64,000 nt of DNA from Corynebacterium glyciniphilum AJ 3170 (lineage in GTDB: Bacteria; Actinomycetota; Actinomycetes; Mycobacteriales; Mycobacteriaceae), in NCBI RefSeq assembly GCF_007673095.1, contig NZ_VDYZ01000004.1, positions 1 through 64,000 on the forward strand. The letters run 5' to 3'. The translations under genes and the position numbers were made by a program. Under the pieces are notes generated by a model. That model ran no database searches. It saw only the letters and a program-made list of their open reading frames with translations, and had not been told where the DNA came from. Below are positions 28,794 to 36,912 of this stretch, one piece after another. How positions within the stretch are numbered: the first letter of the stretch is position 1; each line of letters begins with the position of its first letter.

Positions 28794-29342
28794 TCACAAC
28801 GGGGGTTGGCCGGTGGGGAACCGGTAGAACTGGTGGCTCCGGAACATCAGGGGGGACGGTGCGGCGACGTCAGCGCAGGCCGGGGCCTCACTTTGTCCGT
28901 CTGCGCCCCGGGCGACGTCCGTGACCTCCGCCGCGATGAGAGTGGCCTCCCCCACCTGGAGAGTGTCGACGGTGTGTGCCCGCATGACCGCCAGCGCGTC
29001 CGGCAGCAGTGGTTCACCGCGGGACGCCCTGGCCCACTGCTGGTCCGGGGTGAACCTGCGGCCTTCATACCGCGAGAACTCATAGGCGATCCCAGCCTGG
29101 TCTTCACTGAGGAAGTGGATCAGGTACGACTCCGCAGCCAGGATCGCTCCCGCGCTCCCTCCCGGTTTCGACAGGGAGAATGAGACCGCCAGCGGGTCGA
29201 CTGACAGTGAGGCGAGACTGGAGACCGTGAGCCCGACGTCCTGGTCGGAGACGTGGGCGGTGATCAACGCGACCCCGGTGGGATGGCGGCGGAACGCCGT
29301 CCGGAAACGTGCGGCAACGGTCTCAGGCTCAGGTGAGGACAT
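28794..29342 (-). CDS. Flavin reductase domain protein
   Basis: The 182-aa protein matches the flavin reductase (FMN-binding split-barrel) family: FRTAFRRHPTGVALITA at the N-terminus, LTVSSLASLSVDPLAVSFSLSKPG and a closing HQFYRF segment. Such enzymes supply reduced FMN to a partner or reduce ferric complexes. It is the last gene of a minus-strand run that begins with siderophore uptake, so a role in reductive iron release is possible, by inference. A TTG at 29363 that overlaps the upstream stop (TTGA) is an alternative start. Confidence 0.85.
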   Translation of the reverse strand: MSSPEPETVAARFRTAFRRHPTGVALITAHVSDQDVGLTVSSLASLSVDPLAVSFSLSKPGGSAGAILAAESYLIHFLSEDQAGIAYEFSRYEGRRFTPDQQWARASRGEPLLPDALAVMRAHTVDTLQVGEATLIAAEVTDVARGADGQSEAPACADVAAPSPLMFRSHQFYRFPTGQPPL

Positions 29343-29359
29343 GGCAACCAACCTACCGC

Positions 29360-30103
29360 TCAACCGGCGGCCCGGTGGAGGGTGGGGGCGAGGCTCACCG
29401 CAATGACGGCGGCGGTGACGGCGCCCGCCGCCATGATTCCGGCGAGCACGACGATCTGGAAGCGTCCGGCGTCCAATGGACTGACCCCGCCGAAGATTGC
29501 GCCGACGAAAGCTCCGGGCAAGGTGACCAGCCCGGTGGTTTTTGTCTGGTCCGTGGAGGGGATCAGCGCCTCGCGGATGGAGAATCGTGCGATCTCGCGC
29601 GTGGCCTCTCGTGGAGTCGCCCCCAGCGCCAGCCAGCCTTCAACTTCGCTCCACCGCTCTTCTGTCGCCTGGGCGAGTCTCCGGCCGGCCAGTGTGGCGG
29701 TGGACATGGCGCCTCCGATGATGATGCCACCGATTGCCAATGCGTAGCGCGACGAGAACTCGATTGCGCCGGTCAGGAAGACCACGCCGAGCACTGTCGT
29801 GACCCCGGCAGCCATGGCTCCGGTGACGACGAGGAAACGGGGTAGTGTCCAGCCGGTCCGGTGGGTACTTGTCACCGCAGCGACGGTGAACATGACGAGG
29901 AGCGCAAGGGTGACCCAACGAGGATCGGTGATTACCCCGGTGAGCACCACACTGATCAGTGCGAGCTGGACGGCGCCACGGCAGACCGCTGCTGCGGCGC
30001 TCCACTGGTGTCCCACACCAGCGACGGACAGCACCGTCACGGCGATTGCCACGAGAACGGCGACGCCGATCAGGCTGTGCCAGATCTCGGGGGTGAGGGT
30101 CAT
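29360..30103 (-). CDS. FetB-like (UPF0014) ABC permease
   Basis: The 247-aa membrane protein has about seven helices and the family block IPSTDQTKTTGLVTLPGAFVGAIFGG. In E. coli FetB with the ATPase FetA exports iron and protects against peroxide. No FetA gene is next to it; the nearby ATPase belongs to the siderophore importer. It is 26 bases downstream of that ATPase gene on the same strand, so it is probably in the operon. Whether it exports iron here, and with which ATPase, is open. Confidence 0.82.
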   Translation of the reverse strand: MTLTPEIWHSLIGVAVLVAIAVTVLSVAGVGHQWSAAAAVCRGAVQLALISVVLTGVITDPRWVTLALLVMFTVAAVTSTHRTGWTLPRFLVVTGAMAAGVTTVLGVVFLTGAIEFSSRYALAIGGIIIGGAMSTATLAGRRLAQATEERWSEVEGWLALGATPREATREIARFSIREALIPSTDQTKTTGLVTLPGAFVGAIFGGVSPLDAGRFQIVVLAGIMAAGAVTAAVIAVSLAPTLHRAAG

Positions 30104-30129
30104 GGTGCCGGTTATCGGACTCAGAAGTA

Positions 30130-30885
30130 TCAGAAGTAGTTGGCCAACGGGCCGTACTCGGTCTCCAGGACCTGGACGTCGGTACCGAAGATACCGGTCA
30201 GCACGTCATCCTGGATAACCTCCTGCGGGGTACCGAACACGTTGACCTCGCCGTTGGTCATGGCACAGATGTGGTCGGCGTAGCGGGCCGCGAAGTTGAT
30301 GTCGTGCAGCACGATGATCACGGTGCGCCCGAGTTCGTCGCAGGCGCGCCGCAGCTGCTTCATCATCTGGACGGAGTGCTTCATGTCCAGGTTGTTCAAC
30401 GGCTCGTCCAGCAGGACGTACTCGGTGTTCTGCGCCAGGACCATTGCCACGTAGGCACGCTGTCGCTGACCGCCGGAGAGCTGGTCGAGGTAGCGGTTCT
30501 CGAGTTCGCCGAGATTGAGGAAGTCGATGGCCTCCGAGATGTACTTCTCGTCCTCGACGTTGAGCCGTCCGTGGGAGTACGGGTAACGCCCGAACCCGAC
30601 GAGCTGCCGGACGGTGAGGCGGGTGACGAAGTGGTTCTCCTGCCGCAGGATCGACAGATGCTTCGCGACCTCGCCGGAGCCTGTCGATGCCACATCCATG
30701 CCACCGACTCTGATGGTCCCGGTGTCAGGTTTCTGCAGGCGTCCGATCATGGTCAGCAGGGTGGACTTCCCGGCACCGTTGGGACCGACGAGTGCGGTGA
30801 CTCCGCCAGCAGGGATGTCGAGGGAGATGGGTCCGATAGTGGTTTCGGCGCTGTAAGTTTTGGAGACGTTGGCGATGGAGATCAC
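30130..30885 (-). CDS. Ferric-siderophore ABC transporter ATP-binding protein
   Basis: The 251-aa ATPase has Walker A GPNGAGKST, signature LSGGQRQRAYVAMVLAQ, Walker B YVLLDEPLNNLD and switch His in VLHDINFAARYADH, as in FecE/YclP-type proteins. It powers import through the two permeases upstream. Its start overlaps the preceding permease stop by four bases. Confidence 0.93.
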   Translation of the reverse strand: MISIANVSKTYSAETTIGPISLDIPAGGVTALVGPNGAGKSTLLTMIGRLQKPDTGTIRVGGMDVASTGSGEVAKHLSILRQENHFVTRLTVRQLVGFGRYPYSHGRLNVEDEKYISEAIDFLNLGELENRYLDQLSGGQRQRAYVAMVLAQNTEYVLLDEPLNNLDMKHSVQMMKQLRRACDELGRTVIIVLHDINFAARYADHICAMTNGEVNVFGTPQEVIQDDVLTGIFGTDVQVLETEYGPLANYF

Positions 30886-31988
30886 AAGCGGCCCTTTCGC
30901 ATGATGAAGAAGAGGAACAGCGCCCCGCCGACAAGTTCGATCACGATGGTGACCATGCCCTCAGCGTAGAAGATGTTGCGCATGATGAAATAGGAACCGG
31001 ACATGACGATATACCCCACCAGTACGGCTACCGGCAGGATCAGCCGGTGGTCGTATGTGTCGGTGAGCTGGTAGGCCAGGGTGGCGACCAGGAAGCCGAG
31101 GAAAGTCATCGGCCCGACCAGGGACGTGGTCATGGCCATCAGAACAGCCACCAGGAACAACAGGATCATCAACTCACGTTTGTGGTTGACACCGAGGTTG
31201 TTGGCGGCGTCCTTTCCCAGAGCGACCACGTTCATCCGCCGTGAGCGGAGGAAGAGGAACGTGCAGGCCACGATCACGATGGGGATGACCAGGGGGAAGT
31301 TGTCGGTGTCAGCGTTTCCGAGGTTCCCGAAGTTGCGGGCTGTCAGGACATCGAATTCGTTGGGGTCGAGCAGACGCTGCATGAAAGTGGACAGGGAGCC
31401 CAGGCCTCCGCCGATGACCACACCGACCAGCAGCATGATCTGGATATTGCCGAATCGCCCGGACAGTAGCCAGCTGTACAGGAAGACAGCGAAGACGATC
31501 ATCAAGGAGGACTGGAAGATGAACTGGGTCGTCCCGGTGAAGGCGTTCAGACCGCCTACCCCCAGGAAGAAAATCACCGCGGTCTGCGTCACCACATACA
31601 GTGACTCGAACCCCATGATGGATGGCGTGATGATGCGATTGTTCGTCGCTGTGTGGAAGGAGACGGTGGCGAACGCCTGGCAGAACGCGACGATGAGCAT
31701 GGCGACCAGGGATTCGACGCGCATGCCGGCGATCTTCCAGTAGCCGCTGGTCCCGAAATCCATCGGGTTGCCGTAACTCAGATGACCCATTGTGAATCCT
31801 GCCGCAGCGATGCCGAGCACGGTCACCAGAATGATGTAGCGGGTCCGTTCCTTCCTGGTTGCGAACGGGCCGGAGTGCCTTCGTGAGCGTCGGACATCGG
31901 AGGTGTCGGCATTCCCGGTGCTGTTGTGGGAGAGATCGTGTTCGGGATCCTTGAGCTCTGCGTAGCGGTCAGAGGAATTATCGGGCAT
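30882..31988 (-). CDS. Ferric-siderophore ABC permease (FecCD family), second subunit
   Basis: The 368-aa protein has a long polar N-terminal cytoplasmic stretch of about 50 residues (basic, with RRSRRHSGPFATRKERTR) and about nine helices. The GKDAANNLGVNHKRELMILLFLVAVLMA coupling-helix region is the conserved contact with the ATPase. It pairs with the upstream permease as in CeuBC/YclNO. It overlaps the first permease gene by 11 bases and the ATPase by 4. Confidence 0.92.
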   Translation of the reverse strand: MPDNSSDRYAELKDPEHDLSHNSTGNADTSDVRRSRRHSGPFATRKERTRYIILVTVLGIAAAGFTMGHLSYGNPMDFGTSGYWKIAGMRVESLVAMLIVAFCQAFATVSFHTATNNRIITPSIMGFESLYVVTQTAVIFFLGVGGLNAFTGTTQFIFQSSLMIVFAVFLYSWLLSGRFGNIQIMLLVGVVIGGGLGSLSTFMQRLLDPNEFDVLTARNFGNLGNADTDNFPLVIPIVIVACTFLFLRSRRMNVVALGKDAANNLGVNHKRELMILLFLVAVLMAMTTSLVGPMTFLGFLVATLAYQLTDTYDHRLILPVAVLVGYIVMSGSYFIMRNIFYAEGMVTIVIELVGGALFLFFIMRKGRL

Positions 31989-32994
31989 GGCGGCGGCTCC
32001 TCAGCAACAGGAAGACGAAGACGACAGCGCCTATCACACCGAGAACCACTGACACAGGGACTTCGAAAGGCATGATGATGGTGCGGGCGATGATGTCACA
32101 GATGATCAGGATGCATATGCCGAGCATGCATACCCACGGGAGGTTCGACCGCAGATTGTCGCCCCGGAACAGCGATACGATGTTCGGCACGATCAGCCCG
32201 AGGAAGGGGAGGGAACCGATGACGACGGTGACGACACCCGAGACCACGGCCACCATCATGATGCCGACCATCAGGACGGTGCGGTAGTTCAGCCCGACAT
32301 TGGTCGCGATGTCCTTGCCCAGCCCGGCGACGGTGAAGCGGTCGGCGATGATGAACACCAGGATGGTGACCGCCAGGACGATGAACAGGAGTTCGTACCT
32401 GCCCCGGACGACTCCGGTGAAGCTGCCGGCGAACCAGATTCCCAGCTGCTGCAACATGTCCGTACGCAGCGCCACGAATGTGGACAGGGAACCGACGACC
32501 GCCCCGAGCATGATCCCCACCAGTGGCACGATCAGTGACGACTTCAGGGTCACCCGCTGCAGGAACATGAAGAACACGATCGTTCCGACCAGGGCGAAGA
32601 TGATTGCTCCGACCATACGGGTCATCATGCTGGCGCCGGGGATCATCACCATGGTCAGGATAAGGCCGAGTCCGGCCCACTCCGTGGTGCCGGTGGTCGT
32701 GGGTTCAACGAACTTGTTCTGTGTCAGCAACTGCATCACCAGACCACACATCGCCATTGCTGCACCGGCGAGTGCGAGTGCGATGGTGCGGGGGATACGG
32801 GTGATGCCGAACATGTTCCACCCGTCCTCGCCACCGGTGATGTCGTAGACACCGATGAACAGGGAGGCGATCACCAGGGCAATGGTGAACGCTATACCGA
32901 GGAGGATCGGCCAGGTAGTACGCCACCGGGACGTTGTCCGTGGCGGGTCATGGGAGGGTGGTGCCTGGTCGGCGGAGTGTGGTGCGACGGTCAT
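31978..32994 (-). CDS. Ferric-siderophore ABC permease (FecCD family), first subunit
   Basis: The 338-aa protein has about nine to ten helices and the coupling motif GKDIATNVGLNYRTVLMVGIMMVAVVSG. The frame extends to 33132, but ATG 32994 has GAAGGA five to six bases upstream and the extension covers a structured intergenic hairpin. A 156-base gap separates it from the binding-protein gene. Confidence 0.92.
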   Translation of the reverse strand: MTVAPHSADQAPPSHDPPRTTSRWRTTWPILLGIAFTIALVIASLFIGVYDITGGEDGWNMFGITRIPRTIALALAGAAMAMCGLVMQLLTQNKFVEPTTTGTTEWAGLGLILTMVMIPGASMMTRMVGAIIFALVGTIVFFMFLQRVTLKSSLIVPLVGIMLGAVVGSLSTFVALRTDMLQQLGIWFAGSFTGVVRGRYELLFIVLAVTILVFIIADRFTVAGLGKDIATNVGLNYRTVLMVGIMMVAVVSGVVTVVIGSLPFLGLIVPNIVSLFRGDNLRSNLPWVCMLGICILIICDIIARTIIMPFEVPVSVVLGVIGAVVFVFLLLRSRRHAR

Positions 32995-33042
32995 ACGGGT
33001 CCTTCGCTGCGGGTGTCGCTTCTTCGGGCGGTGACACGGTGA

Positions 33043-33089
33043 CGCCCGGGAGAGCACGGCGTTCTGTCTTGCCGTTCCGTTCCCGGGCG
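33043..33089 (-). other. Large stem-loop between the binding-protein and permease genes
   Basis: CGCCCGGGA (33043-33051) and TCCCGGGCG (33081-33089) form a perfect outer stem; ACGGC and GCCGT pair inside. It has no T-run. In an operon whose first gene encodes the binding protein, such a stem often protects the upstream mRNA or reduces downstream expression; that role is inferred. Confidence 0.5.
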
Positions 33090-33150
33090 CTCGCCCGGCT
33101 CGGACTGACCGGGTGCGAGTGTGTGCCGGCATGGCACCGGCGATGGTGGA

Positions 33151-34176
33151 CTACTCTGCGTCGTGAGCCTCGAAGGCGTCGGCGATGTTGTTCAGGACCT
33201 CAGTGTAAGCCTCAATGTCCTCGGTGGTGTAGAAGTCCGACGGGAAGTAGACGATGTTGTCGTTCTCGACGGCAGGGACGTTCGTGAGGGCCGGGGAGTC
33301 CGCGATGATTTCGGCGGCGGGCTGCGCGTCCTCTTCGGAGTTCACACCGGCGTCGCGGTCCATGACCAGGATCCAGTCGGGGTTGGACGCGGCGATCTGC
33401 TCAATGCTGATGTCATCGCCCTGGTGGTTGCCGGAGCCCTCCTGGTCAAGCGCCGGGGTCAGGTCGAGCATCTCGAAGACCGGGCCGACAGAACGGCCGG
33501 TGACCGGGGCAGCGTAGTTGATGTTGCCGCCGGAGACGACGACTCCCATCACGGTCTCGTCGGCGTTGTAGGCTGCGGCGGCGCGTTCCTTGGCGTCGTC
33601 GAAGTCGGACTCGAGGGAGCTCGCTTCATCCTCCTTCCCGAAGATCTCACCGATCAGTGAGGTGATGTCTTTCAACCGATCCTCGAGGGGAAGCTCGTTC
33701 TCTGCATCCTCGTCCTCGAAGTTCTCACCGAAGCTCAGGTCGACGACCGGAACATCCGGGAGAAGTTCCTTCATTTCGTCGTAGTAGCTGGCGTAGCGGT
33801 AGCCGGTGACGATCAGATCCGGCTCCGAGGCGACGAGCTCCTCGAGGTTCGGCTCGTTGTGGTTGCCGGTGTTCCTGATCTCTGTGTCGTCGTGGTACTT
33901 CGTGATGGTATCCGGGATCAGGTCGACCGGTGCGGACACCAGATCGATGTCCCAGTCCTCGAGGACCTGGAAGATTCGGTTGTCGAAGGCGGCGACGCGC
34001 TCGGGTTCGGCGGGGATCTCGACCTCGCCACGGGCGTCGGTCACAGTACGGGTGTCGCCGCTGCCGTTGTCCGAGTCATCATCGGACGAGCAGGCGGCGA
34101 GAGCTCCCATGGAGAGTACGGCGGTCATGGACACGGCCAGCGCGCGGCTGGACGTACGACGGAGGGTGAAGCGCAT
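33151..34176 (-). CDS. Siderophore-binding lipoprotein of the ABC importer
   Basis: The 341-aa lipoprotein has a signal with lipobox MGALAAC, a Ser/Asp linker and a periplasmic-binding fold of the FatB/CeuE/YclQ class: TRTVTDARGEVEIPAEPERVAAFDN at the start, LEELVASEPDLIVTGYR and a C-terminal NNIADAFEAH helix. It captures ferric siderophore, possibly of catecholate or mixed type like petrobactin, by family resemblance only. The ATG 34176 follows AAAAGGA by 9 bases; an upstream in-frame start (34218) is rejected because it has no signal logic. It heads the operon. Confidence 0.93.
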   Translation of the reverse strand: MRFTLRRTSSRALAVSMTAVLSMGALAACSSDDDSDNGSGDTRTVTDARGEVEIPAEPERVAAFDNRIFQVLEDWDIDLVSAPVDLIPDTITKYHDDTEIRNTGNHNEPNLEELVASEPDLIVTGYRYASYYDEMKELLPDVPVVDLSFGENFEDEDAENELPLEDRLKDITSLIGEIFGKEDEASSLESDFDDAKERAAAAYNADETVMGVVVSGGNINYAAPVTGRSVGPVFEMLDLTPALDQEGSGNHQGDDISIEQIAASNPDWILVMDRDAGVNSEEDAQPAAEIIADSPALTNVPAVENDNIVYFPSDFYTTEDIEAYTEVLNNIADAFEAHDAE

Positions 34177-34277
34177 TCGGCAGGTTCCTTTTCTTGGCGG
34201 CCGTCCCGCCGGAATCAACGTCAGGAGTCTTCCGGTGGCACGGTCTCGGACGGGCTGAGCAAAACTCGTTCAGCGGC

Positions 34278-34307
34278 AGCGTAACCGAGGTGAACCGCAT
34301 GTAGCAA
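34278..34307 (-). promoter_or_regulatory. Promoter of the siderophore operon
   Basis: On the minus strand TTGCTA (34307-34302) and TACGCT (34283-34278) are 18 bases apart. The inferred start lies about 95 bases before the binding-protein ATG. Confidence 0.5.
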
Positions 34308-34319
34308 AGTGCACCCTAA
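34301..34319 (-). promoter_or_regulatory. Possible DtxR box overlapping the siderophore promoter
   Basis: Read on the minus strand, TTAGGGTGCACTTTGCTAC matches the DtxR consensus at about 11 of 19 positions, with the first half site good. It covers the -35 box, where a repressor would act. The match is imperfect, so this is tentative. Confidence 0.35.
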
Positions 34320-34331
34320 GCAGAAGATAGG

Positions 34332-34350
34332 TTCGGTTGGCTTACCCGGG
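34332..34350 (+). promoter_or_regulatory. Second weak DtxR-like sequence
   Basis: TTCGGTTGGCTTACCCGGG matches the consensus at about 12 of 19 positions. It lies 12 bases from the first site. Two weak sites next to an iron operon are more credible than either alone. Confidence 0.3.
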
Positions 34351-34491
34351 CGGGTGTCGACGCTCTCCGTGGCTCTCAGGAACTGTTTATGCCGAGGTCA
34401 CAGTACGGACTTGTCTCGGCGCGAGTACTGTCGGGGGTCGGTCGGTATCGGGGGTGAAACAAGGGGGGTCCTCGTAGGTGAAAGTGACCGC

Positions 34492-34537
34492 TGTAGTGCA
34501 GGTATTCTGCCGCCTTGCCCGCACTACATTCACTACA
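34492..34537. repeat. Three CACTACA heptamers, one inverted and two direct
   Basis: TGTAGTG at 34492-34498 is the reverse complement of CACTACA at 34522-34528 and 34531-34537. The first pair could form a stem of GTAGTGC with GCACTAC; the last two are direct repeats with 9-base periodicity. It lies just after the LLM gene stop. Confidence 0.6.
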
Positions 34538-34551
34538 TCCCCCACCTCCGG

Positions 34552-35547
34552 CTACATTCCCCAGGCGTCGGCGAGGATCTCCATGCCCCGCAGTGACTGC
34601 TCCGTCGACGGCGACTGGATCGCGACCATGAGCTCATCCGCCTGTGCTGTGGCTGTGAAACCTTCGAGGTATTCGCGGACCTGTTCGCCGGTCCCGACCG
34701 CGGAGTACCGCAACATCGAGAGGATCTGTTCAGCCGCGGGAGACGACATCAGCAGGTCGAGGTCTTCCTGGGAGACCTTCCGTCCACGCAGGGCCATCGA
34801 CTCGACACGTCCGCGCCGTATCTTCTCGTTCTGGGTGGCAGCGTCAGCCTCGGTGTCGGCGGCCGTCACGTTCACCGCGGCGATCACATACGGGTCGGGG
34901 TGCTCCTTCGACGGTTGATAGGTCTGCCGGTACACCGACACCGCCTCTTTCAGTGCATCCGGAGCGAAGTGGGAGGCGAATGAGTAGGGCAGGCCGAGTT
35001 TCGCCGCCAACTGGGCGCCGAACAGTGAAGATCCCAGAATGTAGACCGGTACGTGGGTGTCGGTGCCCGGCGTTGCGGTGACTCCGGGGACACGTGAGCG
35101 TCCGGCAAGGTAGCCCTGGAGCTCCTGGACGTCGTCCGGGAAGGACTCGGCGGCCCGCGGGTCGCGCCGCAGTGCCAGGACGGTGCGTTGGTCGGTGCCC
35201 GGCGCACGCCCGACGCCGAGGTCGATACGGTCCGGGTACAGTTCGGCGAGGGTGCCGTACTGCTCGGCGATGACCAACGGCGAGTGGTTCGGCAGCATCA
35301 CGCCACCGGAACCCAACCGGATCGTCTCGGTCTTCGCCGCGATATGGGAGATCAGTACCGCCGGAGCGCTGGAGGCGATGCGCGGCATGTTGTGGTGCTC
35401 GGCGTACCAGATGCGGGAGTAGCCGAGCCGTTCGGCGTGCTGGGCCTGTTCGACGGAACGCAGGAAAGCGTCCCGGGAGGTTTCACCGTCGTAGACGGTG
35501 GCGAAGTCGATGAGGGAAAGGGGGACGTGCCGTTCGTTGGTGCTCAT
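34552..35547 (-). CDS. LLM-class flavin-dependent oxidoreductase (luciferase-like)
   Basis: The 331-aa protein belongs to the bacterial luciferase-like monooxygenase family, with strands [27 protein letters not shown], the [16 protein letters not shown] segment and [13 protein letters not shown]. These enzymes use FMN or F420; the single-gene MsnO8-like subgroup usually takes FMN. Substrate is unknown. A TACCGT box 7 bases before ATG 35547 suggests a leaderless mRNA and supports this start over the in-frame GTG at 35553. Confidence 0.88.
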   Translation of the reverse strand: MSTNERHVPLSLIDFATVYDGETSRDAFLRSVEQAQHAERLGYSRIWYAEHHNMPRIASSAPAVLISHIAAKTETIRLGSGGVMLPNHSPLVIAEQYGTLAELYPDRIDLGVGRAPGTDQRTVLALRRDPRAAESFPDDVQELQGYLAGRSRVPGVTATPGTDTHVPVYILGSSLFGAQLAAKLGLPYSFASHFAPDALKEAVSVYRQTYQPSKEHPDPYVIAAVNVTAADTEADAATQNEKIRRGRVESMALRGRKVSQEDLDLLMSSPAAEQILSMLRYSAVGTGEQVREYLEGFTATAQADELMVAIQSPSTEQSLRGMEILADAWGM

Positions 35548-35554
35548 GACCACG

Positions 35555-35560
35555 ACGGTA
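35555..35560 (-). promoter_or_regulatory. -10 box of the LLM gene (leaderless)
   Basis: TACCGT on the minus strand, 7 bases before ATG 35547. Confidence 0.45.
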
Positions 35561-35568
35561 CGCCGGGT

Positions 35569-36162
35569 CTAGCGGGTGCGGCGCAACCGGATTCCGATGA
35601 CGATGGACAGCGCTCCGAACAGCAGTCCGTACACGCCGAGAATCCATGCCAGGGCGACGAGACCACCGGTCGGTTCGGCGAGGGCGACCCCTCCGAGCAG
35701 CACACCGAAGACGATGTTGAGCAGGCCGGTCGCCAGGCTCCAGCCGCCGGCACGTGAGGCGGTACGTGCGATGCCGGTGAGGACCAGGCCCAGGGCCATG
35801 ATCCACAGGACGGCCATGGCACCGACCACGGCGAAGGCGACCGGGAAGAGGAGCACGGCGACCCCCGCCAGTGTTGTGACGATGCCGGAGAACATCGTGA
35901 AGCCCCAGGCGGCGGCGTGGGAACGCTGCTGGACAGCGAGGCCGATCGTGCTGAATCCGTCGACGAGCAGCCACAGGCCGATGACCAACCCCACGACCGT
36001 GGCGGTCTCGATGGGGAAGAGGAGCAGCGCCAGGCCGACGACGACGCTCAACCCGCCTCGCCACAGGAGCATCTTTCCGCCGGTGTCGCGGAGATGCCGA
36101 CCGAGGTGAGGGCCGGGTACTGCATAAGAACACTCATTGGTGTCCCCAGGACGGGTGATCAT
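35569..36162 (-). CDS. HdeD-like (DUF308) membrane protein, copy 1
   Basis: The 197-aa protein has six helices arranged as three similar pairs, typical of the HdeD/DUF308 family, whose E. coli member is an acid-resistance membrane protein. The repeat phrase GGLSVVVGLALLLFP is echoed by GIVTTLAGVAVLLFP and LLNIVFGVLLGG. A TACGAT box lies 8 bases before the ATG. It is paralogous to the next gene upstream. The role here is unknown. Confidence 0.85.
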   Translation of the reverse strand: MITRPGDTNECSYAVPGPHLGRHLRDTGGKMLLWRGGLSVVVGLALLLFPIETATVVGLVIGLWLLVDGFSTIGLAVQQRSHAAAWGFTMFSGIVTTLAGVAVLLFPVAFAVVGAMAVLWIMALGLVLTGIARTASRAGGWSLATGLLNIVFGVLLGGVALAEPTGGLVALAWILGVYGLLFGALSIVIGIRLRRTR

Positions 36163-36170
36163 GGCGACCG

Positions 36171-36176
36171 ATCGTA
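36171..36176 (-). promoter_or_regulatory. -10 box of HdeD-like copy 1 (leaderless)
   Basis: TACGAT on the minus strand, 8 bases before ATG 36162. Confidence 0.5.
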
Positions 36177-36237
36177 GACCTGCGTAAGGAGAGCGCACAA
36201 CTCCTATGGGGATTGCTGTGACGGCACTGGCGGAGTG

Positions 36238-36846
36238 TTACGCCGACGGCTGTCCTGACCTGCGCATACGGACTGAAATGACGATCGCTGAGATGCCCAG
36301 GATGAGGGCGTACACACCGGCGACCCATGCAAGGGTCCACACGTTGTCGACCGGGTTGAGGATCGCGAGGACGCCGAGGAGGATACCGAAGACCACGTTG
36401 ATCACACCGGCCGCCACCGTCCAGCCGCTCCTCAGCGACTGGGGCACGCTCAGCTGGGTGACGCCACTGATCACCAGGCCGATGGCAAGGAAGCCGATGA
36501 TGAAGAACGAGCTGATGATCGCGAAGATGCCGGGGATCAGCAGGATCGCGATACCCGCGACGACGGCGACGATGCCCTCGGTCAGTGCCCATCCCCACGG
36601 TGCTCCGGCCTTCTTGAGGTCGAAGGCCTGACCGGAAGCGACAAGCCCGTCGACGATCATCCAGGCCCCCACGAACAGGCTCATCACGATGGCGGAGCTG
36701 AAGGGGAAGAAGATCAGGAGCAGACCCATGATCACCCCGACGATGCCCCGCCAGAGCAGGAACTGCGTGCCTCGCTGGCGCAGTGTCGAGCGTGATGATG
36801 ATGACCAGGGCGACTGTGACGCCGACGGTGAAGTAGGTGAGGACAT
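36238..36846 (-). CDS. HdeD-like (DUF308) membrane protein, copy 2
   Basis: The 202-aa protein has the same six-helix plan as its neighbour (GIVGVIMGLLLIFFP, GIVAVVAGIAILLIP, GVINVVFGILLGVLAILNP) after a Ser-rich, positively charged N-terminus. ATG 36846 follows GAAAGGG; an upstream GTG-type start at 36879 is less likely. The two genes are 75 bases apart and probably arose by tandem duplication. Confidence 0.85.
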   Translation of the reverse strand: MSSPTSPSASQSPWSSSSRSTLRQRGTQFLLWRGIVGVIMGLLLIFFPFSSAIVMSLFVGAWMIVDGLVASGQAFDLKKAGAPWGWALTEGIVAVVAGIAILLIPGIFAIISSFFIIGFLAIGLVISGVTQLSVPQSLRSGWTVAAGVINVVFGILLGVLAILNPVDNVWTLAWVAGVYALILGISAIVISVRMRRSGQPSA

Positions 36847-36912
36847 GACACCGACCCTTTCAGGAGTGTGAGTGCACAATGAGGTGTGACCCCATGGTAT
36901 GCCCGTTCCGGC

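Larger units (their letters stand above)
34177..34551. other. Intergenic region upstream of the siderophore operon
   Basis: These 375 bases hold the operon promoter, two DtxR-like sequences and, near the LLM gene stop, a cluster of CACTACA repeats. No gene with a ribosome site is visible. Confidence 0.5.
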
